Positions 1-14,128 of a DNA stretch of 64,000 bases are shown here, piece by piece (the stretch's first letter is position 1; each line of letters opens with the position of its first letter). The DNA comes from Purshia tridentata (lineage: Eukaryota > Streptophyta > Magnoliopsida > Rosales > Rosaceae). The position numbers and the translations under genes are program-made. A model generated the notes under the pieces. The model had not been told where the DNA came from and did no database searches. It saw only the letters and a list, made by a program, of their open reading frames with translations. The stretch lies in contig QANT01000981.1 in NCBI GenBank assembly GCA_003254885.1, positions 27,206 through 91,205 of the forward strand, given 5' to 3'.

Positions 1-689
1 GCCAATTCTATGGCCCTTCCTATTTTATAGGTCATAAGAATTTCTCTTCAGAATAATTTATGAATACTCAAACTGTCGACACTTAAATGACTCAAGACAC
101 GTACTCAGGCCAACTACCCTTATGAGAAAACAAAATTACATTTGGAGAATGCCAAAGGAGCCCGAAGAGGATAGATGTTGTGTCCTCCTGCTCCTTTTGG
201 ATTTCTGCGGTGGAGATATTTTAAGGGCAATTGAAAATCGTTGGGTTGTAACTGTCAGCGAATACACGGTTTTGTAAAAAAATCACTCTTTAATTACAGA
301 CTGGTCTATTTATTTGTTGACAATTATATACCTAATCATTTTCGATTGACTTGATTTTTTATAGAAATAATATTTAATAAGTGATCTAAAAATAAAATGG
401 TTTCGATCTTGAGCTGATACACCAAAAAGATGATTTTTTTTTTGCTTGAACGACAAGCTGGTCCTCATTAGAAGACCCAAGCATTACCCATATTTTAATG
501 TGAGAATTGACAAATGCTTGAGATAGGAGCATGAAAACTTAGTGAGGAAAGGGGTGGTTGACGTTAATTTAGGTTTATTGGCTCCATGAAGGCTTAAAGG
601 AAAAGGTTTATGTTTTGATGAAACTTTGGATTTTTGGCCTTACTAAGTGTGCTTAATGCAAGATAATAATGTCCTTCTTGTTTGTCTTT

Positions 690-768
690 ATGTGAAGTCT
701 AGTGGTATTTCTTTTTATAATCTTGGAAAGGGTCTTAAGTTCAATTCCCTTTCTTTCAGATTAAAAAA
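690..768 (+). mobile_element. tRNA-derived SINE-like fragment
   Basis: A pol III A-box-like sequence (AGTCTAGTGGTATTTC from 696) is followed about 45 bases later by a B-box-like AAGTTCAATTCCC and an A-rich tail at 761-768. The A-box segment is nearly identical to that of the better-preserved element at 44311-44414, so both probably belong to one family. No clear target-site duplication was found, so this is an old or truncated copy. Confidence 0.45.
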
Positions 769-2694
769 TAGAAGATGATATGAGTAGCTCAATCAAGTTG
801 AGTTGCATTTCGCACGACACCAAAATTGGATTGAAATTACATGAAAGCTTGAAGAAAGTTGGATTGGGCTCACATAGAAGCTTCGACATGCTTTTTTACC
901 ATATTTAATTTTTTCTGACCAAAAAACATAGTTTTATTTTGGGAAATTCTATTTATACTGCCAAATGCTCATTATACTCTTCAATAAACTTTTTTTTAAG
1001 TTCCATTTTGTTGCCTTCAAATTAAATTAAAAAATCATCCTAAACCCTCCTGGTCGAAGACCCCCTACTTTCTCTCTCTTCCACTCCTCTCTTTTTTCTA
1101 TATTTGTTTCTTAGTCTATATGATATCATGATGTCAGTAATCCCATTGTTTCTTTTATTAGATCTTTACAATCTATTCTTACCAAAAATATATCTTTACA
1201 ATCTATGATTCTATATCATATCTATTGTATTTTGTACTTGTATTACCTCACACACACTCACTCTCTCTATGTCTCATATAATTAAATTTAATTAAGATAA
1301 TGCACTTTATAGTTTATGTCTTTCAATACACAAAATATCATGAATAATTATACGTGCACATCAATCATCAATTGCAGGCTGTCGAACATGGATTCAACGG
1401 ACATTCAACTCTCTCACTGTCTTAATTTCTAGAACTTTCTCATTGATTTCTCTCTCAATTAAAGTTCACCTATGAAACAATAAGCTGAATTGATGAAGCA
1501 AAGTAACGACGAAAATTTTGTGGTACGAAAGCTTGAATGTGAATGAAGACTCAATGTTTGTGGATAAATTAGCAAACTCGGCTCATTTAGAAGGGTTGAT
1601 AGATCATCTTATGTCATTTAAGTTATTGATCTAAGCAGATGGTTGCATCAACACCAACATTCAATTTTTGTCCGAATAAAAACCCAACATTAATAATACT
1701 GGCAAGATACTGTAAAAAATTTCCAAATATTGGAACATATCAGTCATTACCAAAGCTTATTTGGACGTAGTAGGCTGAGCTTAAAGAGACTTTACTTGAC
1801 GCATAAGTTGTCGCTTTAGCACCTTTTGGTGCAACAATGACCATCGGCAAAGCAATTTTCTAAACTTCGGCAATTTATATATATTTGTTTCTTTACACCA
1901 ATTTTCTTTACAAATATAAAAGTTTATATACCCATCAATTATAACGTAATTGACACCCCAAATGGTAGCAGGTTGAGGATGGATCAGATGACTTAGAAAA
2001 GTTTAGATTATATATGTCTTCAAAGATAACTTATAGTTCAGTCATCATATTCATATATGATGATGAAAAATTATACTCTAGTATAAAAAATGTGAACCTT
2101 GTCAGCATCCAATTGTCAAAAGGACATGAGGCAAGTGAAGGAAATTTCTCCATCACCACTTTTTTACCTATTAAATTGTTCCAATAGCCCAATTTTTTTG
2201 TAAAATATTATGTTTTCTTTAAAGATAGGATCGAGCAAGCTACTTGATAAAATATCTCAAAGTGAAAATGACCCAAATGTAGAGAGTATATAATGTAATA
2301 AACCCTATCTAATATGACACATTTTGAAAAGTTGTAATAAGTGTTGTAAAGACAAATTAAGATTGTGAAACTTTTGGCATTAGTGTATGTGTGGCATCGG
2401 CTAGCTGGGAATGGTAAAGGACAAGTTGGTGGAGAATGCATATGGCCCCCACCTACTCCTTAGATTTGCCGCTAACGTCGATATCAAAACCTAAAATTAG
2501 CGGTGTCCATTTGTTCCTGTTCATGTCTTCTCTTTCTTGAATTTTCACCCACCTAGATCGTATACATTTCCACTATAATATTCAGGCTGTCATCCTCATC
2601 AACAAGGTTTGGAGACTTGGAGGTGTTTGCTTAGTTGTCTCCTATAATATCATATATATTAGGAAAATGTAATCGATCACTAAAAATTTTTGAT

Positions 2695-3055
2695 GTATTC
2701 TTTATCTTAAACATGATGAGGTATGGCTTGTAAAACTCACTACTGTAATTTGATGATCGAAATTATTTATTTTCTAAGTCTTTATACAATTATCTTTACG
2801 AAAAATTAGACAAATCGAAAATTTTTTAACTATTTGATTATAGGGCCATCATTTCAAGTGTTAAAGAATCACTATATTCGTCTATTTATTCTATCACAAT
2901 TAGATGTTTTAACGATTTTCGATTTATCTAGTAGTTTTCAATGATATCTTACCTTATATAGAGGCTTAGAAAATAGGCGGCTTTAGTTATCAAATTACAG
3001 TGCAAAATGAGTCCCACAAGTCATAGCTTATTATATTTAAAACGAAATATATCTC
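2695..3055. mobile_element. Foldback / MITE-like element
   Basis: The left half (about 2720-2860) and the reverse complement of the right half (about 2870-3030) align over most of their length. Matching blocks include TATGRCTTGT, CTGTAATTTGAT and TATTTTCTAAG near the ends and CAAATCGAAAA / TAAATCGAAAA near the centre. This gives one long imperfect hairpin with no coding capacity, the form expected of a non-autonomous DNA transposon. The target-site duplication is unresolved, so ends are approximate. Confidence 0.5.
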
Positions 3056-6000
3056 AACGGAAGGCCAGTGTTTATAAAATGATAGGAGTGCCAGTTTGAA
3101 AAAGGAAGTTCGAAAGAGATGGAAAAATTTGGTGGACACATTCATTTCACATCATTCCATATTGGAAATAATTTAGGTATATTCTTATTTGGCCCTGGAA
3201 TTTTTTTGTGCTAAAAAATTGATCTTGGAATTGTATCAAAATAGCTCTTATTGTTCAGTGACTTCAGTCAAGAATGTTTTAGGTCAAATTCAGGTTACAG
3301 CAAAAATATTTACTTGTCACTAGACCTCTAATAATAAGTATGATGTGACATCGATATTATGAAAGTGAAACCCATATCAACCACGAAGGTTGTGTAGGCA
3401 AACAGAAAAGAAAATATATAAAAGCAATTGGTGAAGACTAATTAATTCCCATTTTGAGCAAACAACTGGATAATAAATACATTGAACCTATTCATTGTAT
3501 TAGCTTTGCAACATTACTACTTAAAAGTATATGGTAATTACAAGTTTACAACCATTTATTTTTCTCCCCATCTACGTGGACTGAGCAATATTGAAGTTAG
3601 AGAGATATAGAGGGGTTTTCTGGTTTTCTGGTTTTCTGTTTTTTTGGTTTAATTTCTTCTGGTTCATAACTCACAATTAATTGTTTTTGTTTTAAGCACA
3701 TATTTTGCGTGTACTCCCTACTAATTCTTCTAATAGCATTTCTTAACCGACCAAGAATTCATGTAAATGCATGTGCGCAATCGTGTACGTTATTGTCGCA
3801 GACCTCAAAGTTTTGAGCAAATATATCCATCAATGAAATATTAGTTGAGAAGTACTAGCTACAGCCTAGCTATAATTATTCTCCTTTCTATCCTTTTTTT
3901 TTTTTTTTTCCTACCTTCTCATTTCTTGTTCATGCCATTTATTTTCTAAATTATTCTTCAAAAGATTAACTCTATAAAAAAATTAATCGAATAAAAAATC
4001 ATTTAAATAATTGAAATCCATGCATATGTTATACAACTTATACTTTTTGGCACAAAGTTTACCCAAAGAAAAGCAGCAGACCTAAGTTGGCAAAAAGCCA
4101 ATTTTCAATTTGGTAGGTGACATGTACACTTCACTCTTCCCCTGTGCACGAAAACAAGTACCCATTGGCCTCTTATATGTATCCTTGAAATAGTTCTGCT
4201 AATTCCTTCGGCCTGCCTTAGTGGGAGAGTCACCACATGCACTTGGTCCACTCCAAACTCCAAAGCTAAAAGGGTAGCTCCCTTGCTTCACATATGTTTT
4301 TGGTTGTAGCTTTGTACAAGATGCTAACTTGAACTTGAAACAAACCATCGCAAAATTGAATATTAGACATATTTATAAGAAATATTCTATTAGCAGACAG
4401 TACTATATAAATGTGTGATTCAGGAGCTCAAGATCAGAAGGGTAATTAACCACATGAGCTATGGTCAATATGTGTTTTGTGTGTGTGCCTTTTCTTATTT
4501 TCTTATCTTTTTTATCCATTGCCGAACATGGTTTATTACTTTAGGTGTACAATTGCAGTTAAAGTTTAGGTTAAACTCTTGAGAGTATATACGTTAAACC
4601 TAAAACTTAAACTGTAAACAAAATTGTTTTAAGCTCTTTTTTTTTTACTATGTTGTTTAAAAGGCTAGAGTCGCATATGCGCAGTTCGAACAATTTAAAT
4701 ATTTGCAATATGGTTAACCGTTTTAAAATCAAATTGTATATATATGCACACACATATGAAAGAATGATATTTTACTACATTATATGAATTGGCTGGATCA
4801 CAGATTCAGTTATAATTCCACTTAATTAATTAATATTTCACTTTTATAGTCTTACACATTATATTATATATATCAGAGTGTCTAACATAATAAAATTACA
4901 TATATACACTAGTATTGTGTATATATATATTTTTTGTGCTGGTTACTATTGACAAAGACAATTGAGAGGACTCGTCCTTTGAATTATCAAAAACTGGTCA
5001 AATGAATTTAATTTATTCTTAATTAAACCTTGCAATAGATCAAATTGCAGCTAATTAATTCCTCAAAGAAACCAACAAATAAATATATATATACGATTCT
5101 GGCGAACATAATATTTTAAAGATCGACGGCCCTCCTGGATCTGTACCCTTCCAGCATGGCTTAAGCTGACCAAGCTTCTCCCTGACCATGAAAATAACGA
5201 GACACGTTTGCAAGACGACTAGCTATTGCCGGCCATTCCACATCAGCATGCTGACTCAGATCCACGTTGAGGTGGACTTGCTTTTTCAAACTTGTTCACA
5301 TCTTCATTGGTCCACTTCTTTTGATTTTTATTATATTGTTTTGGATCAATAGTCCACGTATTTTCCATGCATTAATTTCAATTCAAAAGCAAACACCTCA
5401 ACCACTCGCTTCATTTGAATGCCATGCATGCGTACAAAACATTGTTGATTAGTAGTGTAGGGATGAGCATTTTTTTCCCATTAAATATTATGGATTTATG
5501 TACTCGTTTGATTATATATATTATTGACTTTCCAGTTAATGGAATTTGAATATATATATTTCCACTTAATGGCCATTTAATGGGAAGATCATAGCTATAA
5601 ACCTAGCTTTTCTATTTTCATCAACACGCTCACGAGCCACGGTCCCATGCATATATGTGTGCGGATTTGATATTGTTTATGTTGGGCCATATATATGTTT
5701 ACTTGTGATTCTGTATTGTGTTTTGGATCTTAATTTTTGTCCATAAATTATATATATTCAGGACCTTTATGTCAACTCAATAATGTACTGCTTGTAAGGA
5801 AATGCAACAAATTAATGTAACAGGGAGAAAATTCCTGCTAGAGTAAGTTTAATTATTAATTAATTATATTTTAGTTTACTCGTATATTTTTCTCTAGGCA
5901 AGTTATGGAGGATGAGTCCGGTAGATTTAGAGTTTTTTTTGGGTGCTGCTAGTCGGATCTACCCAATTTTTTTATTAGTAGCCCCAACATACTAATAAAA

Positions 6001-6876
6001 TATTAATGTTTAATTTTATCCTAATATAAATCGACTATTAAAGACTTAAAGATTTAAATAAATTAACTTGAAATATCCAAATCAATTTTTTGTTATTATA
6101 GAACAGGGGAGAGGGTCGAACACAAATTTGCACAAAAAAATTTTTATTTTCAACTAACTAAACCAAAATACTATTACACATTTCACATTGATGCAAACAA
6201 GTTCAATTCTCGACTAAATGATAATTTCTTAAAATAGAAACTGAGAAAGTCCTCCTAAACTAGTGAGGCAAGTATTATCCTTTCTATTATATAAACAAAT
6301 ATTTTTGCCGATCCGTGACGCGCATGGTTTTATTAATTTTTAACAGCACCTCATGTCCTCAACCTCTATAAGATAAGATAAATTAAATCTATGGATTAAG
6401 TAAAACGTTGAAACTTTTTTTTTTTTGGCCAAGAAGTAAAACGTTGAAACTTAAAAAAGAAGTTATGCATGATTAATTCATTATCTAAAAAAAAATTCAG
6501 AAACAAAATCGAAAATTCCAAAACCAGGAACAGTTTTGACCAACCACAAGTCCACAGCTATCCACTATTTTAATAAATAAAAAATTGAATAGAGTATTTA
6601 AATGACAACAACACAATGGCCTCCTTCATCCTCTGTTTTTCTTCCACATCAGATACCGCTGGCCTCCCTCCTTTTCTCGGGAAACAAACAACCCGAAACA
6701 ATCCCACAACAGCTAGTACTACGCGTCCCCTGTACAAAAATTCAGTCCATGCATTAAGACACCACGACCACTCTCACCATACCCATCATCTCTCTCTTCC
6801 TCGGACAAAGCTCATTCTTTTAGAAGCTTCTGACTGTCTACCCCTTTCTCTCTGATTGCTCTGTTTCTAGCTTTCT

Positions 6877-9152
6877 ATGGGTGCGAGTTTCTCTGCCTTC
6901 AAAGCAGACCCAGTTGGGGATTTGCCTCTGCAACCGAGACCCAGTCTCGGCGACTTGCCGGAGAGCTGCGTGGCACTGATTCTGGGCTATTTGGACCCGC
7001 CGGAGATTTGCAGTTTGGCGAGGCTGAATCGCGCTTTTCGCGGAGCTTCTTGGGCTGACTTTATTTGGGAATCGAAATTGCCTGCGAATTATCCTATTCT
7101 TGTTAATAAAGTGTTCGGTAATTGTTTGGAAAATTTGGGTAAGAGAGATATTTACGAGAGGCTTTGTCGGCATAATTCTTTTGATGGGGGCACCAAGGTG
7201 TGTCATCTTTCCTCCTTTTTTTTTTTGTTTAATATTTTTATATTTTGGGTACCGAGAAAGCGTGGGAAATTAGAGTCTTTGATCTGAATTGTTTCAGCAG
7301 GAAACCCAATAATCCCATTTAATTTTTGATGCGATTTTGGATTGATTAATTTCATTTTTGATTTCTTTCAATAGAAGTAGTTTTGAAAGACGAAAATTTA
7401 CTATTCAAAGTTTAGATATTTTCATGTTTAGGGAAAGATACTAAACTATCTGACTTCGCATAAGATGGATTTGATATTTTCTTCTTTCATTTGTATTGTT
7501 TTGTCGGTCATCAAACAGAATTTCATGTATTGACTCCTTGAAAATTTTGTGTTTGGTGCAGACAGTTTGGCTGGATAAAAGTACAGGATCTGTTTGCTTG
7601 TCCATTTCTTCAAAGGAATTAGCAATCACAGGCATTGATGATCGAAGATATTGGAATCATATTCCAACTGAAGAATCTAGGTGAGAGATTTACTCATCTT
7701 ATTTCTCCTTTTACTTATTGAATTATGTATTTTATGGATTGCTGATGAACGCTCAAGTATTTGGTGGGATTTCATTGCTGGAATTTTCCGAAGTAGATTT
7801 TTGTTTTTTTTTTTCCGGGTTTTCCTTTTTGCCATTTTTCGATGAAATATTTTGATTCTAATGTACGATCTTGTGCTATCGCGTGGAAGTTTTTGGTTTA
7901 ATGATCGGATGTGGTTAGTGACTTTAATGCTTTGTGGACTAGAATATAAGAAGGGGAAAAAAACTTTGGGCTCTCATCCCTCATCTCTCCCATTTCTCTC
8001 CTAAGATAAAATGAAGAAGATAAGAACTCATCAAAGAGATTCTAAATAGTTCAGTTGATCCGCCAAAGCTAATGGTTATCAGCTACAAGAAGAGTCGTAG
8101 CAAGTTTTAAAAAGCCAACCTGCCCGCTCCCTCCTTGTGCAATGTAATTAATGTGACATGTATATAATTGTCGTTGGTGGGACTCAGAATACAAAGTTTT
8201 CTTAGTACATAATTACTGGTCTACGTGAGTTTGAGCTTATTTAAATTGCCACAAAATCTGAAGCATCTGACATTAAGAAAAGGTGGATCTCTCTAACTGA
8301 ATTTCAGCTTATCTAAATGGCCATGAGAACTCTTCAGAAATTAAAAGCTTCCGATATCAAGAAATGTTTGAATTATGCAACCTGGAGCTATTTTTTATTG
8401 CTAATAGACAGCTTTATGAATTTTTTTGTGCTATATGGCATTGCTGGTTGGCTTTATTTTTCCTCTGGTACTCAATTTGGGCCTCATGACTAATACAATG
8501 CATCTTAATGTGATTATGTGAAATAACCGAAAGGTTGCGGATTTCTTACTTCTGTTGTGGCTATGATCCCCAAGTCCCCTGGTTCTTGTGTTTTTGGCAC
8601 TGAATATCCGCCTGGTTCTGGTTTTCTGATTGAGGCTGTCTCACTGGAATAAGATGCTTTACCTGTTACTTTTGCACTTAAAGTATCATTCATGGAACTA
8701 AGTTGGAGTTTTCTTTGCCTGAACACAGATTTTGCACCGTTGCATATCTTCAGCAAATATGGTGGTTTGAAGTTGATGGCGAGGTCGAGTTCCCATTTCC
8801 AGCAGGAAGATACAGCCTATTCTTTAGGCTGCAGCTGGGTCGGGCTTCTCAGAAGAGGTTTGGTCGCCGAATCTGCAATACTGAGCATGTCCATGGTTGG
8901 GACATAAAACCAGTGAGGTTCCAGCTATGGACTTCAGAAGGTCATTATGCCACATCCCAGTGCTTTTTGACTGAACCTGGAAAATGGAATTACTACCATG
9001 TTGGGGACTTTGTTGTGGAGAACCCCAATGCACCAACAAAGATCAAACTTTCTATGACCCAGATTGATTGCACACACACCAAAGGTGGTCTCTGTTTAGA
9101 CTCTGTACAAATATACCCTAGTGAATTTAGAGAAAGGTTGAAACATTTTTAA
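6877..9152 (+). CDS. PP2-A13: F-box protein PP2-A13/A12-like
   Basis: Three exons, 6877-7197, 7562-7680 and 8729-9152, encode about 287 residues, the usual size for this family. The N-terminal F-box runs from about residue 22 to 68 ([20 protein letters not shown]...[10 protein letters not shown]). The rest is a phloem-protein-2-like domain with typical [31 protein letters not shown] and GWDIKPVRF blocks. Known members act as SCF E3-ligase substrate adaptors with a lectin-like fold that may recognise glycans; substrates are unknown here. The start is the first ATG before the conserved MGASFSA opening. Introns are GT-AG and in phase. It is tail-to-tail with the SLK-like gene. The family call is firm; PP2-A12 versus A13 cannot be settled by eye. 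Confidence 0.93.
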
Positions 9153-9917
9153 TTTGCGCTTAACCGTTTCAGGTAGGAAGTTCTGTATTATAGAGAGGTA
9201 GGCCATCTTCAGAAGAAAAGATAGTGGATGTTTCCATTGAACCCTGTGTATGTAAGCAAAGAAACGTGTAAATTCAAGTTCTCTCTTTGTTTGCCTTAGT
9301 AATTCATTTAATTAGTGAGTGTATCAAGATTTTGTATATCTGTCTCCAATCTCCATAGTCAAGGACGTCTGCCTCTTATGGGATTTTGTGAAAGCTACAT
9401 ATATTAATAGTATGAGAACTTTTCTTATTGCCATTAACTATCTCTCTCTCTCTCTCCCCCCTAAAATTTGCAGAATTTTCCAGCAAGTGTTTTCTTTTCA
9501 AACATTCATTAAAATACTAGTTGCAAATGATTCCCGATTGGTCCAGTCAATTCTTGCTTAATGAATGATACTGTTCAGCCTCTGCGTCCACAAAAAGAAG
9601 ACAAATGAAAAGGGGAAAGAACTGCAAAATCAAGAACCAGCTTCAAGCAATAAAGATTAAAGACCAATACTACAAATATTACATTATGTAGCTTCATATA
9701 CGTTTTGTACAAGCTTGGGCTTGTCAAAGAGCCATTACATTTGTTTGGAACTGATCATGAACTAGTAGTCAAAATGAACATTAGAAGTCTGTTGGTATTA
9801 ACACCAGGTAATATTAGCAAAAAGATCAAACCTGCAGCTGCAGATCTGTACAAACTTCAGAGTAAGCAATTATCTAGCATACGCCAGAACATCACAAAAA
9901 ACCAACCCAAGAGCTGC
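9153..9917. other. Convergent 3' region between F-box and SLK-like genes
   Basis: About 760 bases separate two convergent stop codons. The stretch should hold both 3' UTRs and contains a short CT repeat near 9442-9458. No further gene is supported. Confidence 0.5.
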
Positions 9918-12900
9918 TCAGGTCTTCCAACCATAGCTTATTCCATTGTTATTGCCATAGATGGTATTATGATCATGATACCCATGAGACGTATTAGGGA
10001 TCAAATCTGGCAAATAAAGCTTTCCAGGAAAATCTGGTTCTTTGATGAAGCAATTATTGCCATGGACTTCAGAAATGTTCCTATTGAAGGCATCCTTCGA
10101 GCTGTTGGTCCTTCCTGCTATACAACCCAACACATTTCCTTGGGCAGCTGCAGCTGTTGGGCATCCCCAAACTCCTGAAGGCAAGTCTACGACTGAACCT
10201 TTACCACTCCCCCAGTTGGCTTCTTCCCTATCATGCTTATTTGCTGTGCGGCTGTTGTTTATCATTTCCTGTAGTAATTTTTGAATAGTCCACTGATTCA
10301 TAGAGGAATGGGAACTTAACAACCCATTTACCACTGAGTTTTCAATCAGTCCTGATTTTGAGGTTTCAGGAGCCTGAAATGGTTTAGAAGAGGTGTCCCC
10401 GTTTATGATATGTGGTTCCTGGCTTATGCTGCTCGCAAGGGAGGTCAAGTTGTTTCGTCCCATTGATTTGTGGTGATAACCAGGCAGCAATAATGCTGCC
10501 TGTTCTAGGCTATTTAAAAGTTCTATACCCATCGGTGAGGTTTCAATTGCATTATTCCTAAAACCACAAGATGCAGACATCAACTTATTCTTGTCTTTTG
10601 GCAGATCTTGATCACTCTCTAGCTGCCTCTTTCCTTTTATTTTCTTTTTCTGGAGCTCAGTTGTGGCAGTACCTCTGCAATAACTCTTCAGGCTCTCTGC
10701 AAATAAATTTGTAAGCAATTACCTCAACTAGGGATGAAATATGGTGCACAGTAACTGAAGCAACAATCTACAAGGGTTTCTTTTTTTACTTTTATTTTTC
10801 CATTTGAACTTTCATGAGGGCAATGAAGGACTATGAACTTCCTAACCATAAGGAAAAATGTAGTCAAGCATTCAACACCAGAGATCAAAAGTTATGTCCT
10901 CCAAAAAAAAATCCATAAATGTTTTACTTAGAAAGTTTTGATACTTAATGAGAAAGGCAAGCATAGTTATTATGATGCCAATCATGCATAAGGAGATGCA
11001 AAGAGCCATCTTAGAAGCTGTTGAACAACATATGTAAAAGAGTACGTAAATTTGAGAAGCCCAAAATATGCAGTGGTTCCATCTGTTGTCAAAGGGACGT
11101 AGCCACATTGGAGGTGAGAAACCAATGATTTGTTAAACTGAAGCCATTAACAGAAATATGGGTTGCCACTTACCAATTGGGCCAGTGTTATTATCCTGGC
11201 AAAAAGTCATTAAATCTTTCATGGAGTAGACAACCTCAGCTATCTGTTAAGAATGCATAAGAACCCATAAAAAAATGGATATTAGCTCAAACTGGAACAA
11301 AATGAATGTATAGGCCTACCTGTAAGCACCGGGTGTATCTCTTCGAAAATCCCAAATAATTAACCAAATATAGATCCAATTTTTTTTCAACTTGTCCTCC
11401 TGCTTCCAGGATCCTACAGTAATATCAATGATAAAGAACTACATTAAAATCACTTATCATGATGGCATTCTAAACTGAAAAAAAAAAAAAAGTTTTAATA
11501 ACTGTAACTATAACTGTTTTCAGTAGGCATCCTCAATCCCCAAGATGAGATTTCCAGAATAACTAAAGAAGCAAAATATAACCTGAACTAGCAACTAACA
11601 ACCACATGAAGCAAAATCATTTTAGAAAATACGTATTCACCACCAAGTGCAATAACATAACATGCCAATTTCTACAATCATAAATTGAGGGAAAAAATCA
11701 ACTGATTTCTCTAACTAGAAAAGCAGAACCATTTGTTCTTACATGTTGCAATTTGCTTGTAGATCTTGGAACAAAACTGCATCAGATCCTCTATCATCAA
11801 TAGAGCACAGATAATTCTGTACAGCATGAACCAGCTGAATAACCTAGAAATGGGACATAATTGAAGAAATCAAGTTATAAGAAAGCATCTCCTCAAAAGA
11901 ATCATAACATGACTGAACACTACATTAAGGAATGACCAAATAGGACTTCTATGACTTTGTAACATACACAAAACAAGATAGAATTGGTACCGAAGGAGCA
12001 ACCAAAGTTCGACGAAAAAAAACTTCACGTGAACATGCACAAAATTCCCATGACAATATCTGAAAATTCATTGGACATATAAATAGCACCATATTTTATG
12101 AAGCGAAGCAATAAACAAAATAAATATGAGTTATAAAACAGTTTGCAATTAACCCACCAGCCTTATACAACATGGACTCACCTTCAAATCATGAGAGAAA
12201 ATAATACGAATTTGACCTTCATGAACAACGTGAAGTAGCTCATAGACACTCTCTTGAACTGCTCTTCCATATTCCAACATCATTAATCCGGAAGGAAACC
12301 TACTCTCATGAGGCAAATCAAGCAACAAGAGTTCATCGATCATACTGCTCTCAAATGCTATTTTATTTAGCCTTGGAAGCACTTCAAAAATCGCCTCTGC
12401 CAAGTGGTAAAGGACCAATAGAAGTTAAAGGCTAGGAAAAATCTAGATATTCAGAGAATACAGATTAGTAATTAATAGTGCAAGTTTGTTTTTACCAAAT
12501 CCCCTCCCTGATTTACAACCACATATGTCACACTGCCATGCTACCTGACAAGACAACAGCAGAAAAACTAACAATTTTATATTTGGAGCGAAGAATAAGC
12601 AATCTATATATGAGAGGAAAAAGGAATGAAGAAGAATTCGGTGCACTCATATGAAGACATGCATGTTAAAAGCTACATTTGTGCATCTATTAGAAGTCAT
12701 AAGTTACAAGAATGATTAACTCATAGACTGGGTGAAAAAGAAAAGGTTGGGGTTGGGGTATGCAATTACAGAGGACAAATTGTTTTATTGGTAAAGAGGA
12801 AAAAAAATGTAGCCACATAATGAAAACTGACCACAGCTGCATGGGGGAAAACACCAAGGGCATGGTGTCCAACTTCATCATACGAGGACAGACACCACCT

Positions 12901-13965
12901 TTAAATGTCCTCCAATAGGCTAAGTTATTGTCCTAAAAAGGAGGGAAATAGAGTAAGATTCTATTCAAGCAATATAAATTGAAAAACAGAGAGGAAGCAT
13001 TGATGAAAAATATGAAAGCGGAGTGTATAATGGTTATTTCATGAATAAATAGCAATAATATATTATCAAGTAAGCAAACAACTAACAGCTGGCCGATGTC
13101 GAAGATTATATATGTACTGCATTAACCGGCGTGAACAAACACCTTCATCAAGGAGGTGCTTCGAAAATGCATGATCCACCACCTCCTGTTGTGGCCCTAG
13201 GTGCCTCAGCTGTTGCTGCTGCTTTTTTTTTGTCAACTCCCTTCAACCGTGGAGCAGAATGCAAAAGCTTTTGCTCATCTTGATTTTGTGACATATAAAG
13301 CTGAGGCAGTGCTTGTATTTGCAATCCATTTCTCTGCAATTCCGCAGACTCCTGACTCTGCAGTAGCTGCTGAAAGACATGATTTTTCAGGATAGCCTCT
13401 TGCTTGACGCCTAGTCTAGGTTTCTTACGCCTCTTACTCAAGGTAAGAGATTCCTGTTTTCCACCATTAAGGAGCGGATTGTGGTTCTTCAATGCTGGCT
13501 GAGGAGCAGCATTGAAAACCCATTTTTGTTGCTTCCTTTTATGCATCTGGGAGCTTGTCTGTTCTAAACGTAAGGTCTGCTGCGATTTGGACAAATCATC
13601 TACAACTGAAGGTTTTGAGGTACCTGAATTATGCAAAAAGAAATTCACAGGCGGTCCAAATAAATTAAGGGTTTTAAGTGCCTGAATTGTGCATGTAAGG
13701 ATTCTTTAAGATTTGCCATGTTAGCATCTATTACTAAAAAACATGCCCTGAGAATCAATCTCTAGCTTTTCATATTGTTTAACAGCCATAAGGCCATATT
13801 AATGTTTCTAGAGACCATACCCCCATTCAACTTTGCTACTCTAAAAGTAGTACCTGGCAAATTCCCGGAAAATGCATTCAAGTGGGAAGCTAAAATAGCC
13901 TGGTAATGCCCATCATGATGTAGTAAGTTATCAGATCCTGAGGACTTCACAAAGGTTCCGGTCAT
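9918..13965 (-). pseudogene. SEUSS-like (SLK) co-regulator with two frame-breaking lesions
   Basis: Ten exons can be placed: 13965-13854, 13623-13087, 12932-12832, 12544-12496, 12396-12182, 12059-11991, 11843-11743, 11413-11320, 11243-11174 and 10696-9918. The product carries the LIM-domain-binding (Ldb1/SEUSS) domain: KKPRLGVKQE, GVCSRRLMQYIYNLRHRP, YDEVGHHALGVFP, WQCDICGCKSGRGF, FPSGLMMLEYGRAVQESVYE, LGFSKRYTRCLQ. SEUSS/SLK proteins are nuclear adaptors that work with LEUNIG-type repressors. Two exons are out of frame. Exon 2 has an A9 run (13213-13221) where A8 would keep the Gln-rich frame; as written it stops at 13148. Exon 3 is 101 nt and lacks about 31 nt between the AYWR and WCLS blocks. 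All other exons and splice phases fit (about 718 codons if whole). A pseudogene or an assembly error are both possible. Confidence 0.8.
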
Positions 13966-14128
13966 GTTAGAATTTAGATGGTGTTTCAGTCTGTACTCTA
14001 GAATTTAGCTTCTGATCATATTTTCCACATGCAAAACAAAAACAAGAGCTGAATCACACATATACCATAAAACAAAAGCATAGATTTTTCAGGCTTTCAC
14101 ACACATACATGAATAATACCCCAGAGAC

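Larger units (their letters stand above)
1..6600. other. Intergenic region, no gene supported
   Basis: AT-rich non-coding sequence. Short open frames at 2208-2441 (-) and 5267-5452 (+) have no recognisable domain. The stretch contains a SINE-like tRNA-derived sequence near 690-768, a long imperfect inverted repeat at about 2695-3055 (both listed separately), a short TTTTCTGG-type repeat near 3616-3655 and several homopolymer runs. The last few hundred bases are presumably the promoter of the F-box gene that starts at 6877. I see no RNA gene here. Confidence 0.6.
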
